This document shows, piece after piece, positions 1 to 11,991 of a stretch of DNA of 64,000 nucleotides. The notes beneath the pieces are model-generated. The model was given only the letters and a program-made list of their open reading frames with translations. It made no database searches and was not told the DNA's origin. The DNA is taken from the NCBI GenBank assembly GCA_963920525.1, contig OY986438.1, positions 46,786,288 through 46,850,287 on the forward strand, read 5' to 3'. A program made the translations under genes and the position numbers. Source of the DNA: Dichetophora obliterata (lineage: Eukaryota > Arthropoda > Insecta > Diptera > Sciomyzidae). Within the stretch, counting starts at the first letter, position 1. Each line of letters starts with the position of its first letter.

Positions 1-26
1 TTCGCTTCATACACGAAAAGGTGCGC

Positions 27-740
27 TCAGCCGTACTCGTTGATGTCATTTTTTGGTAACGCGCCTTTGCGGCTAAAATACTGCTTCCGCAGTCTAACTT
101 CAGGAACAGCTGTTGATGGTGGGCAGTGAAGAAACTTCTCGTAAAACTCAAAGGTGGATTTAAGATTATTTTCTGAAGAGACATAATTAAAAAGTGCCTG
201 AAATCCAGTCAGTATTTTTCTATGTTTTGTGAACCTTTCCTTCAACTCCATTTTATAAAAATCCAGAAATTCATTAAATAGTTTCACACGGAAATATTTT
301 TCTATTGGCAGGCCGCCATGTTTCTGAGTTCTTGTAAGTGTTACATTTATATCAATGCTTTCTGCAATCGACTTTGCTTCCATAAAAATTTATACAAAAG
401 TTTCTTCATTCTCGCGAATTTTTTCAATTTCACGATGAGCATCGTCTGCCAAACCGATTGCCTCAACCAAATCAATATTCTTTTTTTGAAAATTTAGACT
501 CAATGGCAACGAATGCTGATAAACTAAAACCACAATCTTGATGGTCAATATAAATTCAGAGTCAATTGCATTTTTCAATATTCTAGTATTTGCATCATAC
601 TGCATTTGTTCATGCTGGAAAACTGCATGAAAGTCTTTAACTGATTCGCACTTTGCAATCCATCTGGTTAAATTTAATCTTTTCAACGTTTTCGCTCTTT
701 CACAAGAATCGGTTTCAATAATGGTAGTTTCTAGTTTCAC
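27..740 (-). pseudogene. hAT transposase fragment (P52rIPK/ZMYM1-like), C-terminal half
   Basis: Two open segments on the minus strand (740-390 and 383-27) are in the same frame and separated by one TAA stop, so they are one broken reading frame of about 235 residues. Seen: a TRW motif near the start (NLTRWIAKCESVKDF), then a helical stretch with alternating charged residues, then KHGGLPIEKYFRVKLFNEFL and a segment ending ELKERF. This order is the hallmark of hAT transposases of the type annotated as 52 kDa repressor of protein kinase inhibitor or zinc finger MYM-type 1. The N-terminal zinc finger, the catalytic core and the final dimerisation region are absent: the first two would lie upstream past 740, the last runs off the window. 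There is no ATG; the open frame begins after a stop near 755. A MITE starts 50 bp upstream. I am fairly sure of the family, not of the subfamily. Confidence 0.62.
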
Positions 741-790
741 TTGGTAGCAGTGGTGTTTTTAGGTACAATAGCTCCTTTTACTGCACATTA

Positions 791-1011
791 AGGCCCAACC
801 AAATAAGGCGAATCGAGACGATTGCAACTTGCCGAACGTCTGACGAGTTGAGACGCTGAAAATTCGGTCCTTACGGAACAAAACGTATGGACAAGCTGTT
901 TCGTTCAGTTTCGTTAAATTGCATTTACTCATTTTGGGCATTGAATAACATCAAAGAGAACATTTTCGTTTCTACTCGTTACGGAGCAACTCATCTATTT
1001 TGGTTGGGCCT
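791..1011. mobile_element. 221-bp MITE, Harbinger-like (TTA target duplication)
   Basis: The ends are inverted: 791-803 reads AGGCCCAACCAAA and 999-1011 is its exact reverse complement. The trinucleotide TTA flanks both sides (788-790 and 1012-1014). A 3-bp TWA duplication with GGCC-type ends is characteristic of PIF/Harbinger elements. The inside has no coding potential of its own; a short minus-strand open frame here is incidental. Confidence 0.6.
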
Positions 1012-1014
1012 TTA

Positions 1015-1466
1015 AGCTTAGTATGCTGTATGAACGATAATTTTTGGGCATAAAACTCTACACCTGAAATTTTGGTGTAGAGTCAAAATTTTTGGGTGGA
1101 AAAAAAGTACTTGCTGTTCAGGTTGACAGATTCTGCAGTTTTATATCCTATAAAAGGCAAGACCACACATAAATAAACTATATAAATGCAACAATAAATT
1201 TGTTAAATAACAAATTCAACACTTAAAAATACTTACTGCTTATTTTTTATTGTTGAATGGCGCTAATTAAATATATGGGCAAATAATCGACAGAGAAATT
1301 TTGACATTTCAACTCTCCACTCACGAATGGACATTTGGCAACATAGCAATAATTTTCGCTTCTACAGCGTACTAGCTGGCGAAAAAAAATTTCGGTGCCT
1401 GTTCGTTGTCAAAAATCTCAATGTATTTCATAGAGAATTTTTTTCGTTCCTACAGCACACTAAGCT
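1015..1466. mobile_element. 452-bp MITE with 22-bp inverted ends and TTA flanks
   Basis: The left end (1015-1036) begins AGCTTAGTATGCTGTA and the right end (1445-1466) is its reverse complement with two mismatches in 22 positions. TTA lies on both sides (1012-1014 and 1467-1469), and the left TTA is the same copy that ends the preceding MITE. A perfect 10-bp hairpin (ACTCTACACC at 1055-1064, complement at 1074-1083, 9-nt loop) sits close to the left end. Likely a second Harbinger-type non-autonomous element. No ORF. Confidence 0.6.
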
Positions 1467-1976
1467 TTAAGCAAAAAGTACATTCGGTCAATTGGATGAG
1501 TTTAGATAAAATTTGTAAATGAAAAAAATTAAAAAAATTATAAATACACAGTGCTGGCAAATTACTTCTTTATTCGAACAATTTATGTAAAAAATTTAGT
1601 TAAATTTTTTCATTTAGTTAAATTTAGTTAAATTTTTTCAAAATTTATAATAGCTTAATTTTGAAATTAAGCTATAGGTAAAGGGAGGATATATCCCCTA
1701 TATACCCCCCGTAGCTACGCCACTGATCACCACAGATAATTTGTCTATTCCCTTTAAAATTTCATACCAATTTGAAGAAATTTCCCCTTACAGTTACAGA
1801 TTTTCAATTAAAAATTTATTTTTTGAAAATGTTGAAGTCAAATTTTTCAAAATAGTTTTTATGTGGCATTTCATGTATTGTATTTGTTATTTAGAGCACC
1901 ATTTTAAAATGGCATAAAATATTGGGTTTTTTAAAATAATCAAAAAGCTATTATATTCTTTCTAAAGAAAAAATTG
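1467..1976. other. AT-rich spacer, no gene seen
   Basis: Low-complexity A/T-rich sequence with short local duplications of a TTAGTTAAATTT-type motif around 1597-1636. I see no coding frame or element end. Confidence 0.5.
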
Positions 1977-2048
1977 GCCTTTGCAGTTCAGTGAAGAGAT
2001 CGCTGGACTATCAACTCAGAGGTCCCCGGTTCTAATCCGGGTTTGGGC
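1977..2048 (+). pseudogene. tRNA-like relic (tRNA pseudogene or SINE head)
   Basis: The T arm is perfect: CCCGG (2025-2029), 7-nt loop TTCTAAT, CCGGG (2037-2041). A plausible anticodon arm lies at 2003-2019 with loop CTATCAA (anticodon position ATC). An A-box-like GCAGTTCAGTGAAGAG precedes it and GGTTCTAATCC fits a B box. The acceptor stem (GCCTTTG against TTTGGGC) pairs poorly and the anticodon stem has a mismatch, so a working tRNA is unlikely. It is either a decayed tRNA copy or the head of a tRNA-derived SINE. Confidence 0.45.
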
Positions 2049-2049
2049 A

Positions 2050-5000
2050 TGGTTCTTTTAGCATTCTTTTTTATTTACTACATTGAAGAATTATTGAAAC
2101 AAAATATCCACAACTTAATTGCGGAAACAGGAACAATTTAAATTGTCTTTCACGTTTGTTCCGTCTAATCGATAATTTACGTATGGCTCCAATCAATTCT
2201 TGATCTAATAACCTATCCCATTCATTTCAGATTAAAGACTTAACGCTGTTTGTATGTATAAGGTCCATGCCTTGGTTCTTTGATATTTAAAAAAAAAAAC
2301 AAATCGTGAAAAAGTGATAATTTAACATACTGACTAGCAATAGGTTAAGAAATTAACCTCAAATCATTAGAATAATCTTTTTGTAGCTATTTACATCGCA
2401 GATTTAAAAAATATTTTTTCAGAGTTAGCGTACAGCTAGACTGAATACTTATAAGTAAGGAATAGTGGAGAATGCTGAAGTACGCTTTGCTTGGGGATCA
2501 AAACTACCACAAAACAAAATTTTTTCAAATCGAATCTCTAGAGCATCTTAAAATACACTGCCTCGTTGAAGGATTTGCATAAAATCCAAAATCATCGACA
2601 GTTTTTGCCTGTTGGCCTAAGAAACTGGTTTTTAGAGTTTTAAAAAAAAATGGGGAGTTGTGAAGCACGACCAAAAATTGCAAAATATTTAATGTTTTGG
2701 TAAAAATTCTTTATTGGTATCGGAGAAAACGAGAAATTATTATGATTATTATGTATTTGAGTTAAAAAAACGAAAAAAATGAAATTTTTAAGTTTTCTTG
2801 TAGTTTTCATAGTTTTCGCATAGTTTTCAAAGTATTGTCATTGTTTTCTTATAGTTTCCAAGTAGATTCTTAATAGATTTCATAATTATCTTATATTTTT
2901 AATATTTGTCAACTATATTTTTCGTAAGGCAAAACACAGAAAAATAACAAAATTTATTGAAAAAAAAAACATTGGAATTGCACCAAAAATTTGAAGTTTT
3001 TACAACATATGCGTAATACGCATTTAAAATACAAAATTTTGCCACTTAATGTGCTTCATTTCTCCCTATTCGCTTCTATTTTAAAATTGCCACCGCGTCA
3101 GTAACACATCGAATGTGTTTGCATAAATACTTTTGAACATCGAAAGCTTTATCATTTCTGATTACTTTGTGTGTACTCACTCATCTTTTCGATTCGCTTG
3201 AAAATGTTTATGAAAATGCCACACGCACGAGTGCTCAAAAAAAATTTTTGAACAAAATGTTCCATGCTTCAAAACTCCCCACTGTCCTCTACCAAAATAA
3301 GCTTTTTGAAAGAATTTTTATTAAAAAATTTCCTTATATTTTTAAATGTGTTTCATCGAAAAAATCTACTATTAATACAATTTCACAAATAGTCCACATT
3401 CCAGTGATACACCATTCCCAATTCGTCACGCATACAAAATTCTGGCAATTTATGTGCGGAGGTCTTAAAACAGAATCATATCGTGTATTTTCTCAAACGT
3501 TAATATTGGAAATTGTGCTGCAGGTTATACTTTATAGCCTAATGGAAAGCGAATAAGCAACCGCCATGACATGGCACTCAAAATACAACGCACACAGGAA
3601 CGAAGGCTTTTGTGGGCCTTTTACAAGCAACAAAATAAACCAAATCCAACACTAGAGTAACTGCAGCATCAACCTAACAACCACTAAGAGCACCGTTAAT
3701 CAAATTTTCCATCATGAACTGAGAGAAAGAGAGAGAGAGAGAAAGAAAAAGAAAGAAAAATTAGAGTTGTAGAGCGCATGATGCACAAACTTGATCCTAG
3801 GTGGAATGTCCCCGATCATGACAGCATCTTCAGACGACTCTTGATTAACCAACATTGATGAAAAAGCAGGGAAATAATTTTTGACTGCGTCAATGTGGGT
3901 ACGAGTATGTGTCTGTGTATGCGTGTGTGTCTGTGTAAGTGTGGGAAATGCCCTGCGAGTGTGAATTTTCCACTTTGATCATAGGTGATCGTGGCAAAAG
4001 TTTAATAGCCGATACAAGATACCGAAGAAGACATAAATTCTACTGGTAGCCAAAATATCATTAGCACTAAGTGCGCCAGCCAGTGTTTGTGTGTTTGCAT
4101 TTGCTTGCCACCATTTATTTAGCATTATTTTCCACTCCATTTCATGCCACATTAATCCAAATTTCTGCCACTTTCACAGCAACGACCGATCACGCTGATC
4201 GAGTGCCGTTTTTTTTTTCGTCGTAGGATTTGCATGAAAGTCTTTCTGAAGCTTGAGAATATTTTTGGTGAATGTATCTGCAGGGTGTCAAAATTATTAA
4301 GTCAAGCAGTAGCAGACAGTTTAACTTAGCTTAGGATGCTTTTTCTATTAGCATGATTTTGAGGTTAGTTAGATTTTGTTTATTATCTGATTTTTCTAGC
4401 TTGTGGCTCGATGGCCAAGCTGTTGATTATATATTTATTTATGTAATACAGCCTACAGAAGCCACAATTTTAATATGCTTCAGTTAGGAGTCAAAGAAAA
4501 ATAGGAACTGTTTTTTATTTGAAATTGAAAGATAACAAATTAGAGTTCGAACAGAATAAAACAGAATAAAATTTATAAAGAAGTATATGTTTTTGTTTTC
4601 ATTTAAAATCAAAGTGAAATTTTCGAAATTATTTTTTAAAAAATGGCACAAAGTGATTTTGGTTTAGAACTTGGATTATCAATTAACAAGAACCATATTT
4701 TATTCAAATACTGCCAAAACCAAAATTTATTTTGCCCTTTTTTTTAAAAAAATTGCTTTAAAAACTACATTGCAAAAAAATAGAGATTATCTTCGTTTTT
4801 TGAAAACTATAATTTTTAAAACACATAATGGCAAAAAACAAAATAATGAAATCTTATTCCGTTTTCTTACAGTAGCAATTTGAATTGCTCATTCGAATTT
4901 CTCAGTTGTGAAAAAATTAAAGCAAAAATTAAATGTGTCATATTTGTACACGCATACCTTGCAGCAGAAAAACGCTAGAAAGCTGAAAAACTTCTTTCAA

Positions 5001-5680
5001 ATGAATAATGTAATGAAAAATATAATAGCGTTTTTTTTCCAAAAAAAATAATTTTTTTAAATTTAATTTTGAGCACACTTTGCTATAGTGTGCGCCGTGA
5101 AAACTTCGCTCTTTTAATATTTTCAGGGCTGAATTTGTTCCTATTGTTTATTGCTTATAACCACATAAACAACATTTAAATTAAATTTGGAACTTTTTTG
5201 TTCATTGTTGCATTTGAGACACGAAAAAATGGCAGGTGCAAATAAAACTTCGGAAGGAAAAGAGTCGCTTTAAACTGTTCTGAATCAACCTCTAGTAGTG
5301 AGTAGTAGAGTTATGCTGTTGCGTCGGTAATTTAGACCTCTGAATTTGATGGTAGCAATTGCCACTGCCAGGGCCGAAAGAGTTAATGGTTTGCCAATCA
5401 ATACTCCAGCTGCCATCATTAGCGCGTGTTTCAATAAAAATAAAGAATAATCGAAACTTTTTTAAAATGCATGACTTCTGTCAGATGGGAATCTGTATCT
5501 CGCGTTGTAAAAGTGCGATCGGATAAGTGAAACATAAGACTTCGTGCATATTTGAACTAAATCGGGTCATTGTAACTGTGCTAAATAAGGCTTCCAATTT
5601 CATGCAAAAATAAATAATTTTTATTCACTAGATCTGATATGAAATACTAAAAAGTGTACGACAACTTTCGTTTTGATCAT
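2050..5680. other. AT-rich unique DNA with microsatellites, no gene seen
   Basis: About 3.6 kb without a convincing coding frame. It contains a GA/GAAA-rich microsatellite (about 3719-3766) and a degenerate TG-rich microsatellite (about 3898-3950). An open frame at 3167-3556 has no ATG start and no recognisable motif. The rest is ordinary low-complexity spacer. Confidence 0.45.
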
Positions 5681-5833
5681 ATTTATTTTTTTTTTGTGAT
5701 TTTAATAATATGGTAAATTTTTGCATACTTCAATTTAATACATACATACTTAAAAAAAGGCGCAATTGCGTTTAGTTCACTTTGAATGCGCGCGCGCATA
5801 CAGTTTTGAAAAGTACAGTTTTGATAAAAATTT

Positions 5834-6240
5834 TTGTTTGTGCTGAAGACAATGGATAGAAAAAGAAATAGAAATAAAAATAAAAGAAACACCGGTAGCA
5901 ATCGAAAAACTCGTCCCTTGAAACGCCAGTTTCGTGGCAACCAACACGAAAGAGATGAGGACACCGAATTCACAAGTACATCGACAAAAAAATTTAAAAA
6001 CAATGAAAACGAAGACATAAGCATTGACAACAAAACGGAGAATTGCATTTTGGAGTTTTATACAGTTTTCTCGGCGATTGCTAATCTGGTGACATGTGCC
6101 AAATGTGAAGGAAAAATCGAGTTTAAAAAAGTATCGCTGTATAGAATTCGCCGCATCAAAAGAAAGTAGAACTGCCCGAAGAGCACAAAGAGCCGCTGAG
6201 TCCTCATTTTTTGAAGAAGAGAAAGGAGTTCTTTATGGAG
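5834..6240 (+). pseudogene. Mutator-like (MULE) transposase, internally deleted, N-terminus joined to C-terminus
   Basis: The first 111 residues (5834-6169; best start ATG at 5852) show a basic Arg/Lys/Asn-rich head with RQFRGNQ, then FTSTSTKKFK, then CILEFYTVFSAIANLV and a CxxC pair (CAKCEG). This arrangement is typical of the N-terminus of insect Mutator-like transposases. The family normally continues with several hundred residues of catalytic core. Here the frame breaks at about 6140, and in the next frame (about 6148-6252) comes EFAASKESRTARRAQRAAE followed by FFEEEKGVLYGDGIVD and a stop, which looks like the basic and acidic C-terminus of the same family. The DDE core is absent, so this is a deletion derivative. 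Terminal repeats were not found. Family call is from motif memory only. Confidence 0.55.
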
Positions 6241-6262
6241 ATGGCATTGTAGATTGATATAT

Positions 6263-6771
6263 GTAAGTATTTCACAAAAAAAATGTTTTATTGCCTAAAA
6301 TTTTCTTTGAGTTTTTTCAAAATCACTTTTTTGAACTTCGAAGTCACTTCCAAGTTGGTTCTACTAAACCAATTTTGATGAAACTACGTGAAATCGACGC
6401 AAAATTGTCGAGTTCCTAAGACTGCATGCTCAAATTTTTCATTTCAATTTTAGTTATGCAAAAAAATAACTTCAAACTTAAACGCGTTTATCTCGAAACC
6501 ACGTTTTTCGAGCTTGCGGCCCAGATTGCGCCCGTAGTTCTGAACCGATTTTAATGAAACAAAATCGTCACTTTTCTGGTTCCGACCTCAATAACAGTTT
6601 TAAACAATTTTTTACTATTTTTTTACACTAAACTAAAAAAAAGACCCAAAATAGGTTTTTCATTTTTCAATGCCCTCCATTTTGTAAAAAAAAATTGCAA
6701 AATTATGATTGAGGTAGGGACCAGAAAAACATCTGTACTGAATCTAACGCCGTTTATTTTTTTCATTTCAG
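6263..6771 (+). other. Possible 3' UTR intron of the MULE remnant
   Basis: A consensus donor GTAAGT starts at 6263, just after the C-terminal stop codon, and a strong acceptor (tract TTTTTTCATTTCAG) ends at 6771. The 509 bp between are AT-rich and non-coding. Splicing is inferred only from the site sequences. Confidence 0.25.
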
Positions 6772-8880
6772 ATGATCCAAAGTCGAGTTATCCGGGCCGC
6801 AAGCAGTATACCTTTTTTTTCGACGCCCAACTTTGAAGGCAGACAACTTTTTGAACAGCCCTCGTTCGAATACAATAAAAAAATTAGAATTCAATTAACT
6901 CTTTGCGTTTTCAAATGAGAATTTTTCAAAAAGGGTCCAAAAACAGCCTTCCAACCAGGAATACTTCCTTAAGGTCAATTTTTTTTGTAGAAGTAACGGG
7001 CGAAATTATAATTTGGCTCTGTATAGACTATATTTCGTTCACTTATATAGCATAACTTCGGAAAACATAAATATCAAAACAGTCTGTTTTTGTCGCGCTT
7101 CACTGCATACGTTCAATTAATGTCGCCGTCGCGCACCTGATCGAAATGGTCAAAAATCCAAATGGGAACAAAAAGGAACAAAATGTAACGTTAAAGACTA
7201 CACACTTTGGCTCCTAGAAGTGCAAGACAATATTTTTTTCATTATTTCGATTTAAGTAAGGAGTTTCGAATATTTTCCAATCTATTTTTTTAATGGTTCC
7301 TTATGAACTTAAAAATGATGTCTCAAAAGATTATGGCCGGAAAAAATTTCAAAGTACTCGGATTTTTAGTAATAGTACAAGGCCGCTGTACAAGTACCTG
7401 GTCGGCTGTAAACTTCAAATGCGCTTATTTCAAAACTGCATTTTTTTAAATTAGCTACACAAAATTTTTTGGTTTCATGGAATATTTGTAGAAATTCGTG
7501 CGAGTGTAACGTTTCAGATAAAAAATTGACCATATGAGGGAGGATTGATTTTTAATATAGGCTCAGAGTTTGCATTCTGGTACAATCAAATCAAAACTCA
7601 GTGCACCTCCCATACAAAGTGACGTCATCAAAATACATAGTAAAACTTTTATAAATTCCACAAAAATAAATTCATTTGCATGATATTTTACACATAAACT
7701 GTTAAACTAAAAATAAACTCCGATCTTAAAATTTTAAAAAGTTCGAAGAAAATCAATCCTATTCCCCATGCAAAGTGACATCATCAAAATAAGGGCATCT
7801 TTAAAACTTCGGATATACTTCTGCAAATAAAAGTGGTTGTGGGAGTATTTTCACTTCGACCCAGTCGAAGATACCTTGCTACAATTGTATAAATATTTTT
7901 TTATAATAAGAAAAAATGCCCAAACTGTTAACATTAATATTGGATTGATTAGTTTTTTCCATTTTTTTTTTTTTTAAATTGTTAAAAACTTAAAAATAGT
8001 CTTCATAAAAGAATGTATCCATATCCAAGGACTTGTAAAGGAATAAAGACAAACAAAGCACCTCTTTTGTAAGAAAATTAATAAAAATAATTAAAAAATA
8101 ATAAATTAATAAAATCGGACCACTTTGTTAGTGAAACATGTGACACATTTAGGCAGTTTTTTACTTTTAAATTCGGGGCTATATACATTTTTTTATGTTA
8201 CAATCGAAAAGCACCGAAAGCACTTAAAATAAATTAAAAAATGCATTATATTTAGTGCTTTATAAACAAGTGTCCATTTTTTTTTAATACAGACGCATCG
8301 ACTTGGCACTATTGCCCAGAATACATTTACGAGAATTTTCTTTCTTCTCAACATTATGGAATATAGTGCATTAACCATATTTTACATTTCTTCTTATAAA
8401 GTTTATTTATCTATTATTTATCTTCAGTTCAAGATTTTAATAATCGTTTTATCTTAGCTAAACACATCTTAAGCCTTGACACCTTGTCCTAACTACTTTC
8501 TAACTTAAAAAAACATCCAAATTATTTTTATATCCTTCTCTAAAATATCCCAAAACATTTGTCGTGATTTCTCAACATCGGAAATCGCACTTTTCTTGCA
8601 CATTTAAACATCAACACGTTCGTTTTCCGTGCTCTACATAATTCATCAAGAAACAAAAGAGGCAAAAAGAGATGAAAACAAAAGAAAAGAGAAAATAAAA
8701 CGAAACATCATCGATCGATGAGCATCGCTCTATGGTATACGCCACTGCTATTAAATGGTAACAGAGCGGAGGCCAAGTTCAGGCAGCATTGAAAGATGTA
8801 TTTTGAAGGAAATTCATTTGAGACCCAAGACTTAAAAAAAGAATAAACTAGTGCAGAAAGTTGTAAGCTTAACATAAAAA
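6772..8880. other. Spacer with a duplicated CRE-like motif, no gene seen
   Basis: No convincing coding frame. Two related segments about 155 bp apart (around 7609-7635 and 7766-7793) share the core CAAAGTGAC, a purine, TCATCAAAATA; the first contains the palindrome TGACGTCA. The rest is AT-rich. Confidence 0.4.
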
Positions 8881-10770
8881 TTCACCATGCTGTCAATTCG
8901 TTTTTGGCACAGACAGACTGGCTCGATCAGAACTGATCACATTAAGCTTAGCTTGCCAAAACTAGCGCGTCCACCCCTTGGCCCCTGCCCCCTACAAGGT
9001 ACACTGATACTTCATGCTGGTTTTTCTCTTTGCACATATTTTGGTTGTTTCGGTTTTTTTCGCTGTTATTGTAGATTTTGTTTTTTTTTCCATGACTTTT
9101 CATCGATTGTCGTGATCAATTGAGAGCAATTTATTATGAAATGAGGGTGAATTATATGAATGAAGCTTCTATAAGCGCCGCGCAAGTTTCTTTTGATCTT
9201 GAGCCCAAAAGATCCCAAAGACGCTGAGGACGAGGATCGCGCAGAGTCTCGTGGTTATTATGAGCGCGATCGTTATGGCAAGAATTCTCTATTTGAGTTC
9301 AAAATATTTCTTAAATCATGTGCTTAAATGTGATGGCGGCTGTGTGGGAGGGGGCATGGGGTGGTGGGAGAGGGTGTTGTGTTTGTTGTTCTTGTTGTTG
9401 GTGTGATATTTGTTGCTGTTAAACATGATGTTGATCATGGGAATCAACACGATCACTGCGATTTTTTTCGCTGCTAGCTGGTTGTTGTAACTTTTATAAA
9501 TTGTTGCCCGCAATTATTTTATTATGCTGTCAACGCTTGCTGGCAATCGAATGTTGCTAATATTTTTGTATGATTATTTTTGTTGTAGTTCTTGTTGTTG
9601 CCTATTCAATGCCTTATGAAGAAGGAAGGCAGACACATTAAAACAGGCTGACTGACTGACTGAGCGCATTAATTTATGCTTGACTAGTTAGTATGACAGA
9701 TAAAATTATGGCAACATGATGCTGATGAAGCAGGTGATCTTTACTTAATGTGCTAGAAAATACATTTTATTGCTTCTTATTAATAGATTGACGGCAGCGA
9801 AAAAATTCCATCACTCGTTGGCATTTGAATTAAGCACTAGAATATGCGCGAGCATTGAGGAAGTTGTGAGAAAATTATTTAAATAAATTCTTATTTCCAT
9901 ATTCATCGATTTGCTCTAAATGCTGCTCTCGTTTTCCATTCTAAGCTGTTCTTAACTGTTGTCGCCAAGCTTGCAGGCCACTCTTACTGCCCACTCTTTC
10001 TGTTAAATGTTACCATTAACTTAATATCACACGCATGATCGATCACTGCTCGATGTTGCCATCCGATTTTTTATTTTTCTTTTAGCTCCAAGCTCTTTCA
10101 GTGGCTTTTATTAAGCAATCTACTGACGATTTATTTGTCAAATAATGTGTTCAACATTTAATGAACTTCAGCAGCAACTTGAGGTAGTGATCATCAACAG
10201 CAACAGCAACAGCAACAACAAGAAACTAGGAACTCTTGATCGAAATTGCATTAACATCAAGAAACGATTGATTGCTGCTGCAACAAAGCAAACTGTCTGT
10301 CCGTCCTTCCATCTGTCTGACTGTCTGAATGTGTGTTTGTCGCATTCTCCCGCGTTTTTCAGTTGAAGTACATCAATAATTTTAGCATTTTAGCGTTGGC
10401 AACCTCGTCAGCAATAAATTCTTTTTGCTGTTGTTGTTGCTGCTGGTGCTGTTACTGTTGTTGTTGCTGTTGTCATATCCTGCCGCATTTATATTATTAT
10501 AAAAAAGCTGAGTCCCGCTTCATCGTCATCGTCAACACTATTATAGCTGTCTTGTTGTTGTCAGCCTTTTTGTTGCTATTTGCTGCAGCAACATGTTACT
10601 CATGCGTGGCACAATGAACGAGTACGTGTCGGCAATTGGACAGTAATAGGCGTTTTATTTGAATTATTGATTTTACATGTGCACGCATAAACACACACCG
10701 ATGCACATTCGCACACATTCAGACAGTCAAAAACACACACGCATGTTCAATAATTGTATTAAAACGTATA
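8881..10770. other. Less AT-rich unique region with CAG/CAA and CTG/TTG runs
   Basis: Base composition is more mixed than the surroundings. It contains GTTGTT-type runs (about 9376-9415), a CAACAGCAACAGCAACAG run (about 10190-10225), a CTGTTGTTGTTGCTG run (about 10427-10475) and a CA-rich stretch (about 10690-10745). Open frames over these runs are repeat artefacts. This looks like host intronic or regulatory DNA of a fly; I cannot assign a gene. Confidence 0.4.
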
Positions 10771-11991
10771 AACTGCTATAATGCGTGCCCTGTTGGCGCT
10801 TGATTGATTTTGTGTGGGTTATTTTTATATTGCTTCAGATTAGATACTGTTTCTTATTTTTCTTAGGAGAAAAATGAGATAAATATGTAAATAGTTTTTA
10901 TCTTTACGCCACATGCTGTTAAACTTTATTTAGATATGTTAAATTAGGGAATTTAAGAAAGTGTTTTGCAACTAAAAAAAAGGGGAATTGTTTGGGGTTT
11001 AAACCCAGCACCAATTTATGATGATATGTGATGATAAACCCAAAATTTTAGCTTTTTTGGTTGATTTTTCTTGATTAAACAGTACATAAAAAACAAATTT
11101 CATTATTTTCAATTATCTCGAAAAAATTCAGTTAAAATTCTTAATATTTGTACACATATCCTTAGCCGAATTGTCTTTTAAAATATATTATAAAATAATT
11201 TTTTTTTTAAGTTGGTTTATCTCAAAAAGCCCATCCTTCGATTTTAATAAAAAAATTATATGCTATAGCTGCAAGTCTTACAAAAATTTTGCATTTTCAA
11301 CTTTGATGATCCCGTTAAAATTGTGGAAGCTATGAATATTTTTGTGCGGTAGCCCACGTATAGCGGGGCTATGGCTTAGGCTAGAATAAGGCTATATTAA
11401 GAAACAGTGATCGACAGCTTTGCCCCGAAAGCTTTTCCCACCAAAGCACTTTCTGCTTTTACATGGAATATGGATAAGTGAGTTTTAAAGCTCGCTGTGA
11501 CTACTTTCAAATGGATACAGCTGTTTAACTATGATGTAAAAATTGGAGAAAACAGCTTGATTTTTCAGCGTACATTATATTTATAATATCTTAAAATTTC
11601 TGCTTAAAATATTTTTGTGCAGATTCTAGTTGTTGAGTCATATAAATTTTCTTATGAAGAATTTGAATATGAAAATATGTAATAAATATTTTTAAATAAT
11701 AGAAACAATTTTAGGATGTAGCTTTTAACAGAAATAGAAAACATCTGTTAAGCAACAAATTTCTCGGAAAGAGAAGAAAGTGCATTTCACCAAAATCCAA
11801 ACCTTATTTATCAAGGTTATTAAATATAACTTAGATGCTCTGAGGGAAAGGAGGTACGGATCCGCGGATAAAACTGTCAAGTATCTAAAGAATTTCCGTG
11901 CCTCCTATTGTCAATTTTTCTCTCATCCAAAGCAACAAGCGCAGTATTGAGACGATTTTTACTAGGCTTCTGTTCTACTAAATTTTTCACT
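10771..11991. other. AT-rich spacer left of the LTR-like copy
   Basis: No gene seen. A short inverted pair (GGAGGTACGG near 11850, CCGTGCCTCC near 11898) could be the ends of a tiny element. No purine tract or primer site marking a retrotransposon interior was found next to the LTR-like end at 11992. Confidence 0.35.

Noticed and set aside
759..941. 60-codon minus-strand frame
   Set aside because: It crosses the border of the MITE at 791-1011 and has no recognisable content.
1977..2048. Functional tRNA gene
   Set aside because: Acceptor and anticodon stems have mismatches, and the T loop deviates from the invariant pattern. Kept only as a tRNA-like relic.
3167..3556. 129-codon plus-strand frame
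   Set aside because: It starts with TTG, not ATG, shows no domain, lacks splice sites and is in AT-rich DNA where such a length can arise by chance.
5683..6048. 121-codon minus-strand frame with a hydrophobic start
   Set aside because: It is antisense to the Mutator-like N-terminus, whose motifs are clear on the plus strand; the hydrophobic run is the complement of the Lys/Arg-rich head.
10333..10617. Cys-rich 94-codon frame
   Set aside because: The Cys run comes from a CTG/TTG microsatellite read in one frame.
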